DNA of 64,000 bases, from assembly GCA_013298955.1 (NCBI GenBank), contig JAAFJT010000008.1, positions 20,742 to 84,741 of the forward strand, written 5' to 3'. Below the pieces are notes generated by a model. The model did no database searches, was not told the DNA's origin, and saw only the letters and a list, made by a program, of their open reading frames with translations. The first letter of the stretch is position 1. The number at the start of each line of letters is the position of its first letter. This DNA is from Chitinophagales bacterium. Lineage in GTDB: Bacteria; Bacteroidota; Bacteroidia; Chitinophagales; Saprospiraceae. Shown here piece after piece: positions 35,120 through 42,070 of this stretch. Both the position numbers and the translations under genes were made by a program.

Positions 35120-35281
35120 GTTTTTTTGGGATAAGTAGTTGAAGTTAAAAAATCGACAAAAAAGAATGTTGACTAAAAATTTGATTATCAAGGCATTATA
35201 CCGTTTGGAGGGTTTCAAACCCTCCAAACGGTGTTGTCAATTATTTAACATTAACCACTTAATCCTATAAAATCCTAATTC
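35113..35281. repeat. Nested element: family D arms around a family C palindrome
   Basis: Outer GAATTAGG...GATAAGTAGTTGAAGTTAA pairs with TTAACATTAACCACTTAATCC...CCTAATTC. Inside, 35200-35232 is a perfect 16-bp-arm palindrome (ACCGTTTGGAGGGTTT, one base, complement). Compared with the copy at 12325 the outer bases change on both arms (AACG/CGTT against ACCG/CGGT). It overlaps the glycosyltransferase stop codon. Confidence 0.85.
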
Positions 35282-35292
35282 AAAAATTCAAA

Positions 35293-36492
35293 TCAAGCGG
35301 TTTCTAATTTAGAAGCCATTGCAAATTGCACTGCTTTTGCCGCCGCTTCGAGTTCTGCAACCGTATTGTAATAGTGTGGCGAAAAGCGAATTGCCCAATC
35401 CACCTTTTTTTTATTATAATCCAATAATGCAAAATTTCTAAAACTCATTGAAAAATTCAAATGATGTTTTTTTAGAATATCTTTCATCGCTTCCGCCGAA
35501 ATATTTTCCACTGCAAACGTCACGATACTGCCCAATCGAACGCCTTGGTCTAAGACACGCACACCTTCAATTTTGCTCAATAATTGTCGCATGGTCGCAC
35601 CTAATTGGACATTTATTTTCTCTACTTCATTGATATTCAATTGATTAACGTAACGCAAGCATTCTGCTAAACCAATGACATTTGCATTCGCATTTTCCCA
35701 TAATTCAAATCTTCGAGCGGTCGGATGGAGGCTATATTCGTTGTCACCAACCCAATCTGCACCGCGCATATCTAAAAATAGTGGATGCAAACCTGCCGTT
35801 AACGCCTTATCGGACACATACAAAAAGCCAATTCCTCTCGGACCGCGCAAGAATTTACGGGCTGTTGTCGTCAAAAAATCGCAATGAATGGTTTGAACAT
35901 CTACCGAAATCTGTCCAACTGACTGACAAGCATCCACTAAATACCAAATATTTTGCTCGCGACACATTTCACCAACCGCTTCCACAGGTTGTATCAACCC
36001 AGAATTGGTCGGAATATGCGTCACGGCGACCAAAATTGGCTTATGTTTCAACATTAATTGTTTAAAATGAACCAAATCCAAATCGCCTTCGGGACGATTG
36101 CCGCCGCGCACGATTTCAATGCCAAACCGTTTTTGCAAAGACAAAAAAGCAATTTGATTTGAAATATAATCATCATCTGTGGTCAAGATGACATCACCTG
36201 ATTTGAAGACAATGGCGGACAAGACTTTATTGTATGCATCAGTTGCACTACTTGCAAGCGCAATATTTAAAGCCTTGGTATTCAATAACTTAGCTGCTTC
36301 GTCGTAAAAAGCAAGGAGCGCGTTTTGACGCAAATCACTGAGTTCGTACCCACCCACTTCGGCTTCTTTTTCCAAATATTCCGTCATTGCCCGCGTAACG
36401 ACGGTGGGCGGAAGGGATGCACCTGCATTATTGAGGTGGATTTGGGTAAGACAGTGAGGCGTTTCCTGCCGAATTTTTTTAAGATTCATCAT
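35293..36492 (-). CDS. Class V aminotransferase-fold PLP enzyme (cysteine-desulfurase-like)
   Basis: A 399-aa PLP-dependent enzyme. NNAGASLPP at 21-29 is typical of the isopenicillin-epimerase/selenocysteine-lyase-like branch. SSATDAYNKVLSA near 81 and VDACQSVGQISVDV near 186 (Asp187 for the PLP pyridine) are visible. The Schiff-base Lys is Lys213 in TTTARKFLRGPRGIGFLYVS. Starts GTG-ATG-ATG; the first ATG (36492) is preferred. Substrate not evident; no iron-sulfur assembly partner is adjacent, so SufS is unlikely. Confidence 0.88.
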   Translation of the reverse strand: MMNLKKIRQETPHCLTQIHLNNAGASLPPTVVTRAMTEYLEKEAEVGGYELSDLRQNALLAFYDEAAKLLNTKALNIALASSATDAYNKVLSAIVFKSGDVILTTDDDYISNQIAFLSLQKRFGIEIVRGGNRPEGDLDLVHFKQLMLKHKPILVAVTHIPTNSGLIQPVEAVGEMCREQNIWYLVDACQSVGQISVDVQTIHCDFLTTTARKFLRGPRGIGFLYVSDKALTAGLHPLFLDMRGADWVGDNEYSLHPTARRFELWENANANVIGLAECLRYVNQLNINEVEKINVQLGATMRQLLSKIEGVRVLDQGVRLGSIVTFAVENISAEAMKDILKKHHLNFSMSFRNFALLDYNKKKVDWAIRFSPHYYNTVAELEAAAKAVQFAMASKLETA

Positions 36493-36539
36493 CACAATTT
36501 TTTTTAAATGAAACGATTGGTTTTTACATCAGCACGGAG

Positions 36540-36547
36540 CAAATATA
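36540..36547 (-). promoter_or_regulatory. Candidate -7 element, minus strand
   Basis: CAAATATA on the plus strand reads TATATTTG on the minus strand, 48 bp before the aminotransferase ATG. No -33 box at the ideal distance. Confidence 0.35.
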
Positions 36548-36588
36548 GTCTTAAATTATAAATCACCAAGCAAAAGAAGATTTTTTAT

Positions 36589-36596
36589 TATCTTTG
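36589..36596 (+). promoter_or_regulatory. Candidate -7 element, plus strand
   Basis: TATCTTTG matches the consensus and lies 20 bp before the ATG of the truncated hydrolase fragment. It is divergent to the element at 36540. Confidence 0.4.
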
Positions 36597-36616
36597 TTTC
36601 AAAATTTCAATAAAAT

Positions 36617-36820
36617 ATGAATCATCATCAAATTAAAATAGAAAAAACCGTCCATTATTACACACATGACACTATTTCACCTTACGTGAAGTATTTTTGG
36701 ATAGTGGCGCATGGTTACGGACAGTTGGCAAGTAGCCTCCTGCGCAAGTTTCAACATTTAGACGAGGCGCATTTTGTGGTTGCGCCCGAAAGTTTGTCCA
36801 ATTTTTATTGGGATAGCTGA
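36617..36820 (+). pseudogene. N-terminal fragment of an alpha/beta-hydrolase (phospholipase/carboxylesterase type)
   Basis: 67 codons: KTVHYYTHDTISPYVKYFWIVAHGYGQLASSLLRKF.. then FVVAPESLSNFYWDS and stop. This matches the first fifth or so of esterase-like hydrolases, whose N-terminus has HGYGQLA (oxyanion region) and VAPEGLSRFY. The Ser-Asp-His catalytic core is missing. The fragment ends 4 bp before the stop of the convergent glycosyltransferase gene, which suggests a deletion that removed the rest. A promoter-like element upstream remains. Probably non-functional. Confidence 0.7.
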
Positions 36821-36823
36821 TTT

Positions 36824-38788
36824 TCAAAATTTATCCAAATGAATCAATGCTCGTATCACAATATCTACATCACGCCAAACATCATAATCTTTTGCATATA
36901 AAAAATCAATTCTTTGTATGGTGGGTTGATTCAATGGTTTATCGCGGGCGAGTCCATCAGAAGGTGTATAAATACCCGGTTTCAATCGGGGCAATTGATT
37001 GGGATAAACGGCGTAACCAACCCATGTTTTGCGCCCGAACAAAATTTGAATACTATTTGTTAAAAACGATTTTTTATTTTTTATAAACCAAATTATAATT
37101 GGGAATAGCACCAAAAAACAAATAGATAAACTGATGTCTAATAATCGTTTATTGCGCCGATGTGCGGTTGTATCAATTTTAAATTGGATGTCAATGGTAT
37201 AAACAGCTCCTGCGGTATTTTTATCACTGCTACCAATAATGCTTAAACTTTCCTCTGGCAAGATTTTATATTCAATGCTCGAACCCAAAGTCGTCATTTT
37301 TGCCATCATATCATTGGCTAAAACATCTTTTGAGCAAAATATAATTTCGTTTATTTTGTAAATTCTGACAATTTCATCCAATTGCGCCAAACTGCCGAGA
37401 CAGTGGCGGTGGTCGATTTCTAATTCATTGGGTTCAACCCGACCAATGAAATTTTTAAAAACTTGTGCTTGATGAAGCAAGTTTTGAGCGCGTTCCGTCT
37501 CGGCAACAGAACCAATAATTGCCAAATTTTGAATGGTTTCAACCCCGATTTTAAAGTTTTTATATTGCAAAAAGTGTTTGCAGACGCGCCAAATCCCAAT
37601 CGCCAAAGCCGTCCAAACGGCACCCAATAAGAGCAACATCCGCGAAACCCGATATTCCAAAGGCAATAATCCATAAATCGCCGATAAAAAAACCGTTCCC
37701 CAAAAAATACCGCGCAAAATCCGTTTCAATGAAACAGGTGAATCATACCCACCACTAAAATAAATCGATGTTAACCAACCTATTACATACAATGGAATAT
37801 TTAAATATAAAAAAGAAGTAGGATAATAATTCGGCATTTGAAAATAGTAATTTGCCCACCAATCTTTCAATCCATACATGCCGATAAAAATTAATATCGC
37901 ATCCGATACAGGCAAAAAAAGTTGTTGAAAGAGGTTGGAAAACAAGGTCAATGCGGCTCGAAACCATATCGCTCCTTGCATCAGCGCGATGAAAGCAGTG
38001 GCTTGATTGCCTTTAAAATGCTTTCGAGCGAAAATCATCATCGCGTTGTAAAACGTTTTGACATAATTCAAACTCCCTTTTTTGGTGCTTTCTCCTTTGT
38101 AATGAATAATCGTCGTATCTGCAAAATAGTAATTTTTAAATCCTTCTAATACAATTCGATATGACAAATCAATGTCTTCTCCATACATAAAAAACGCTTC
38201 ATCCAACAAGCCAATTTTATCCAAAACGCTCTTTCGCATCCACATAAAGGCTCCTGCTAAAACCTCCACTTCATGGGTTTCGTCAGGGTCGAGATGCCCC
38301 AAAGCATAGCGATTGAAACGCGGACTTTTCGGAAAAAGGGCTGCCAAACCAAACGCTTTGTAAAACGCAACCATCGGCGCGGGAAAACCGCGTTTACTTT
38401 CAGGCAAAAACGCGCCTGAACCGTCAATCATTTTCACGCCCAAGCCCCCCGCTTCTGGATGCGCATCCATAAAAGCCGTACATTTCGCAAAAGTATCTTC
38501 GCGCACTACCGTATCGGGGTTCAATAACAGGATATATGCGCCTTTTGCAACACGCATTGCCTGATTATTGGCAACCGCAAAACCCGTATTTTGTTTGTTA
38601 GCAATCAAAATTGCCTCTGGAAACTTCTCGCGCACCATTTCCACCGAGTCATCTACCGAATTATTGTCCACGACGAACACTTCCGTTGACAGGTGCGGAG
38701 CCGCTTCTTGGGCGCGTCGAACCGACAATAATGCCTGCTCTAAAAAATAGCGGACATTGTAATTGACAATGATGATGGAAAGTTTCAT
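36824..38788 (-). CDS. Fusion: GT2 glycosyltransferase + membrane domain + sugar-transferase-like C-terminus
   Basis: A 654-aa protein. Residues 1-260: GT2 domain (MKLSIIIVNYNVRYFLEQAL, EVFVVDNNSVD, ILLLNPDTVV, FMWMRKSVLDKIGLLDE, GEDIDLSYR). About 270-420: several membrane helices. About 425-520: a Rossmann-like segment (IGVETIQNLAIIGSV..) as in polyprenyl sugar-phosphotransferases. The end has RRNKRLLDISLSICFLVLFP and YAKDYDVWRDVDIVIRAL, the edges of a Bac_transf domain whose catalytic middle appears reduced. The start is fixed at ATG 38788 by the GT2 N-terminus; the open frame further upstream runs into the hairpin repeat. Probably acts in exopolysaccharide or O-antigen assembly. Confidence 0.85.
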   Translation of the reverse strand: MKLSIIIVNYNVRYFLEQALLSVRRAQEAAPHLSTEVFVVDNNSVDDSVEMVREKFPEAILIANKQNTGFAVANNQAMRVAKGAYILLLNPDTVVREDTFAKCTAFMDAHPEAGGLGVKMIDGSGAFLPESKRGFPAPMVAFYKAFGLAALFPKSPRFNRYALGHLDPDETHEVEVLAGAFMWMRKSVLDKIGLLDEAFFMYGEDIDLSYRIVLEGFKNYYFADTTIIHYKGESTKKGSLNYVKTFYNAMMIFARKHFKGNQATAFIALMQGAIWFRAALTLFSNLFQQLFLPVSDAILIFIGMYGLKDWWANYYFQMPNYYPTSFLYLNIPLYVIGWLTSIYFSGGYDSPVSLKRILRGIFWGTVFLSAIYGLLPLEYRVSRMLLLLGAVWTALAIGIWRVCKHFLQYKNFKIGVETIQNLAIIGSVAETERAQNLLHQAQVFKNFIGRVEPNELEIDHRHCLGSLAQLDEIVRIYKINEIIFCSKDVLANDMMAKMTTLGSSIEYKILPEESLSIIGSSDKNTAGAVYTIDIQFKIDTTAHRRNKRLLDISLSICFLVLFPIIIWFIKNKKSFLTNSIQILFGRKTWVGYAVYPNQLPRLKPGIYTPSDGLARDKPLNQPTIQRIDFLYAKDYDVWRDVDIVIRALIHLDKF

Positions 38789-38815
38789 ATATGATTTCGA
38801 TAGACGTTTGAGGTT

Positions 38816-39055
38816 TGAATTAGGATTTATAAGATTTGTAGGATTGTTATTATACTTTGCGGCGAGTGGTTTTGCGATACAATGGGAACGCGGATAACGC
38901 GGATTGGGCGAGTTTTCACGGATTTTTTTTGATTTTTGCACTGAATTTCAAAAAAAATCCGCGCTCATCCGCTTAATCCGCGTCATCCGCGTTCCCATTG
39001 TATCGCAAAACCACTCGCCACAAAGTATAACAAGAATCCTACAAATCTTAATTCG
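38816..39055. repeat. Nested element: family D arms around family A copy A6
   Basis: Outer GAATTAGGATTTATAAG.../...CTTAATTC (family D), then ATACTTTGCGGCGAGTGG / CCACTCGCCACAAAGTAT, then the family A stem, about 240 bp in all. Both family A arms carry ATGGGAACG/CGTTCCCAT instead of TTGGAACG/CGTTCCAA. The loop contains GCACTGAATTTC as in A3 and A4. It fills the gap between the minus-strand monooxygenase and glycosyltransferase genes. Confidence 0.9.
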
Positions 39056-39064
39056 AGTCGTTAT

Positions 39065-40231
39065 TTATGCATGCAAAGGTGCAAAAGTCAAGGGTGTTTC
39101 AGGCGTTTCGGCAGGTGTGCGCCCTTGTTCGACGGATAATTTGACATTTGGCAAGTGCGGCAACACGTATTTTCCAAATAATTCGCATTCCTCCATCAAT
39201 GGATAACCCGATAAAATGAACGAGCGAATCCCCATATCCATATACCGATTCAACTTTTTAATAATTTGTTCAGGCGTACCCACTAACGCGCCCCCGCAAC
39301 CTGACCGCGCTCGACCAATGCCCATCCATAACATCGGTTCTACAAAATCGTCTGGATCCGCATTTTGGCGAAACGCATCTTGACGCAAAACGCCTGCGGA
39401 TTTGGAATCCTGTGTCCGATGTTTGAGTTGTTCGGCAACTTTGGCATCGAATTTTGACATTAATTGTTTGGTATAAGCCTTCGCTTCTGCCTCCGTTTCG
39501 CGCACAATCACATGAATCCGCAACCCAAAATCAATCGTCCGCCCCTGTTTGGCAGCACGCTCACTCATATCTTGCATGGTCGCGTAAATGCTCTCTTCGG
39601 GTTCGGGCCACATCAAAAAAACATCGCAATATTTAGCACAAACTTCTTTGGAACCGGGCGAAATACCTCCAAAATAAAGCAGGGGTCCGCCATTTTGTTG
39701 ATAGGATTTTACAGGATTGGATTTCATTTTGAAATTATATATTTCTCCTTGAAAATCAATGTAATCTTGCGTCCAAGCCTGCTTTAAAATCTCAATCACT
39801 TCACCACATCGTTTGTACCGCAACTCATGATCTTCCTTCAAACCCGGCAAATCCGAATTGATGATATTGACCGTTAGCCTGCCTTGTAACATATGGTCTA
39901 AAGTTGCCAAATGACGCGCTAACATCGGCGGATGAATTTCGCCTGTGCGAATCGCAGCAAGCATATTAATTTGACTCGTTTGAGACGACATCGCTGCGGC
40001 AAAAGGAAGTACTTCTTGTCCAACTACATAAGAAGTGGGCAATAAAATATTTGTAAATCCTTGCTTATCAGCAAGTTGCATAATGTCTCGGCAGTGTTCG
40101 TAACTACTTCGGCGCGTCGGATCTACGGTGCCAAGAAACGCAGTGTCACCACCACAAAGGTCATCGAACCAAGCCACTTCGCAAATGCGTTTGGTGGTTC
40201 GAGCTGGAACGGATTGAATAGGTTCTATCAT
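39065..40231 (-). CDS. LLM-class flavin-dependent monooxygenase (alkanesulfonate monooxygenase-like)
   Basis: A 388-aa FMN-dependent oxygenase of the luciferase-like superfamily. Features: a TIM-barrel core with GFTNILLPTSYVVGQEVLPFAAAM (about 57-80), MLAAIRTGEIHPPMLARHLATLDHMLQGRLTVNIINSD (the SsuD-like flavin pocket), and RSGCGGALVGTPEQIIKKLNRY near 310-330. SsuD-type enzymes release sulfite from alkanesulfonates. The rest of an ssu operon (ABC importer, flavin reductase) is absent, so the substrate is uncertain. Confidence 0.85.
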   Translation of the reverse strand: MIEPIQSVPARTTKRICEVAWFDDLCGGDTAFLGTVDPTRRSSYEHCRDIMQLADKQGFTNILLPTSYVVGQEVLPFAAAMSSQTSQINMLAAIRTGEIHPPMLARHLATLDHMLQGRLTVNIINSDLPGLKEDHELRYKRCGEVIEILKQAWTQDYIDFQGEIYNFKMKSNPVKSYQQNGGPLLYFGGISPGSKEVCAKYCDVFLMWPEPEESIYATMQDMSERAAKQGRTIDFGLRIHVIVRETEAEAKAYTKQLMSKFDAKVAEQLKHRTQDSKSAGVLRQDAFRQNADPDDFVEPMLWMGIGRARSGCGGALVGTPEQIIKKLNRYMDMGIRSFILSGYPLMEECELFGKYVLPHLPNVKLSVEQGRTPAETPETPLTFAPLHA

Positions 40232-40242
40232 GGTTTTATTGA

Positions 40243-40980
40243 TTATTCTACATATATAATTTTTCTCAAAAAATGGATGCCCAAAGACAATTCGACCGAT
40301 ACATTCCGAATCGTTTGAGACGGGAGCGTCACCGTCTGCCCATTGCGCTCGTCATATTCGTTGCGAATTATCACATTTCTGATTTCTGGACTAAAATATT
40401 GGCGCGAAATATCGGGGCTAATGCTCAATTCAAGGATGCCTCCGATAAATTCGGATAAGGGAAAATCCAAGCCGCCACTCAAATATAATCCATAATTGAA
40501 ATGCTTAACATTCTCAGGCACAGGATATTGAATGTAATAACCTGCATATTGTGCATTCCCAAGAGAAGTGCCAATCGTGTATTCGCCCCGAATCCCTAAG
40601 CCGTAAAACGCATTTTTAATATTTAAAATATCTTTTTGCTTCACACCAACCGTTAAAGCAACATTTTTAAATTGAAATTCGGTCAAAGTGGCAGGAATGT
40701 CCACCGCCGTAAACGTATTGGGGTCAATCCATTTGTACGGACGTGTGCGAATCGCGCTGCCGCGAATGTGGTAGCCCGCTTGCGCAAAAACCGATAATTT
40801 GCCATTCGTCGGCACGGTTTCGACGAATCCAATGCCATGATATTTGTATAAAAGGTTGCGCTCGCCCTCATTCCAACGCTGATTGCCGACTGAAAGTCCG
40901 CCTTTTACACCAAAAACGTAGCTTTGCGCTGATAATTGCAACGCACATAGTGTGATAAATAGAATATTTAAAAATTTCAT
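40243..40980 (-). CDS. Outer-membrane beta-barrel protein (porin-like)
   Basis: A 245-aa exported protein with a signal peptide (FLNILFITLCALQLSAQ) and alternating hydrophobic strands typical of an eight-stranded OMP barrel (YVFGVKGGLSVGNQ, LSVFAQAGYHIRG, NVALTVGVKQK, YGLYLSGGLDFPL, VSVELSLGIHFLRK). This fits the PorT/outer-membrane beta-barrel family. It ends 11 bp upstream of the monooxygenase start, so co-transcription is possible. Function unknown. Confidence 0.8.
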   Translation of the reverse strand: MKFLNILFITLCALQLSAQSYVFGVKGGLSVGNQRWNEGERNLLYKYHGIGFVETVPTNGKLSVFAQAGYHIRGSAIRTRPYKWIDPNTFTAVDIPATLTEFQFKNVALTVGVKQKDILNIKNAFYGLGIRGEYTIGTSLGNAQYAGYYIQYPVPENVKHFNYGLYLSGGLDFPLSEFIGGILELSISPDISRQYFSPEIRNVIIRNEYDERNGQTVTLPSQTIRNVSVELSLGIHFLRKIIYVE

Positions 40981-41016
40981 TTAAAATAATAATTTTTAGT
41001 TCGTATGGTCTGAAAA

Positions 41017-41667
41017 CTATCTTTTCCGAGCAATCATCAATCCATCCCGCAAAGGCAACAAAAGCGTTTCCACACGCGGGTCTTGATGCAACTTTTTGTT
41101 GAATTTATCCAAAAATTGAGTATCTTTATCGTGTTGAGCAGGGTCTGTCGTTACTTTTCCACTCCACAATACATTATCCGCAATGATAATACCACCAGAC
41201 CGAACTTTATCAATCACTAAATCAAAATACAAAGCATAATCCCGTTTTCCAGCGTCAATGAACACTATATCAAACATTTCGTTTAAATCAGGAATCACTT
41301 TCAAGGCATTTCCGATGCAAATCTTAACTTTTTGTTCTAATTCAGCCGATTTTACAAATTTTTGTATCAAATATTCTAATTCTTCATCTGCCTCAATTGT
41401 GTAAATCAAGCCATCCGCCGCCAATCCTTCTGCCAAACAAATCGTGGCATATCCTGTAAAAGTGCCGATTTCCAAGATGCGGCGCGGGGATATTAATTTG
41501 CTCAAAAAACTTAAAAATCGTCCTTGCGCCGCGCCCGATAACATGCGGGGACGCAACGTTTTCAAATGCGTTTCGCGTTCCAACGCTTGTAAAACAGGGG
41601 AAGGCATTTCGGAATGCGCTTCCGCATAATCATACATTTTTTCTACTAAAATATTTAAAAAATCCAT
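41017..41667 (-). CDS. Class I SAM-dependent O-methyltransferase (COMT/YrrM type)
   Basis: A 216-aa enzyme with SAM-binding motif I EIGTFTGYAT at 66-75, the acidic residue in YTIEADEE, and the metal-binding Asp in DIVFIDAGKRDYALYFD and ADNVLWSGKV. The family methylates catechol-type or other hydroxyl groups with a divalent metal. The start is ATG 41667 (MDFLNILVEKMYDYAE). A CAAAGGTA string (41692-41699) gives TACCTTTG on the minus strand, a good -7 element 25 bp upstream. Confidence 0.92.
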   Translation of the reverse strand: MDFLNILVEKMYDYAEAHSEMPSPVLQALERETHLKTLRPRMLSGAAQGRFLSFLSKLISPRRILEIGTFTGYATICLAEGLAADGLIYTIEADEELEYLIQKFVKSAELEQKVKICIGNALKVIPDLNEMFDIVFIDAGKRDYALYFDLVIDKVRSGGIIIADNVLWSGKVTTDPAQHDKDTQFLDKFNKKLHQDPRVETLLLPLRDGLMIARKR

Positions 41668-41729
41668 AAATATTGTCTTTAAACTAAAAGACAAAGGTAA
41701 AAAAGTTTAGAACAAAAGTAAGTATTTTT

Positions 41730-42070
41730 AAAACACATAGTTCACATAGGGGACATAGAACACATAGGGGCAATCTTTTATAAATGCGTTTTTTAAAACA
41801 CATAGGGGGACATAGAACACATAGGGGCAATCTTTTATAAATGCGTTTTTTAAAACACATAGTTCACATAGGGGACATAAAACACATAGGGGCAATCTTT
41901 TATAAATGCGTTTTTTAAAACACATAGTTCACATAGGGGACATAGAACACATAGGGACAATCTTTTATAAATGCGTTTGTTTTTGAATTTTTACATCCAG
42001 CAAACAAACAAACCCATGAAAGATTACCCCTATGTGTTCTATGTACCTCTATGTGAACTATGTGTTTTAC
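41730..42070. repeat. Family E array E4: four direct copies plus one inverted copy
   Basis: AAAACACATAG units start at 41730, 41795, 41852 and 41917 (spacing 65, 57, 65 bp), each ending GGGGCAATCTTTTATAAATGCG or close. The second copy lacks an internal TTCACATAG. An inverted copy (42011-42070) pairs with the fourth unit, and its end overlaps the stop codon of the 870-aa gene (42069-42067). No gene is present; the cysteine-rich ORFs here are repeat translations. Confidence 0.9.
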
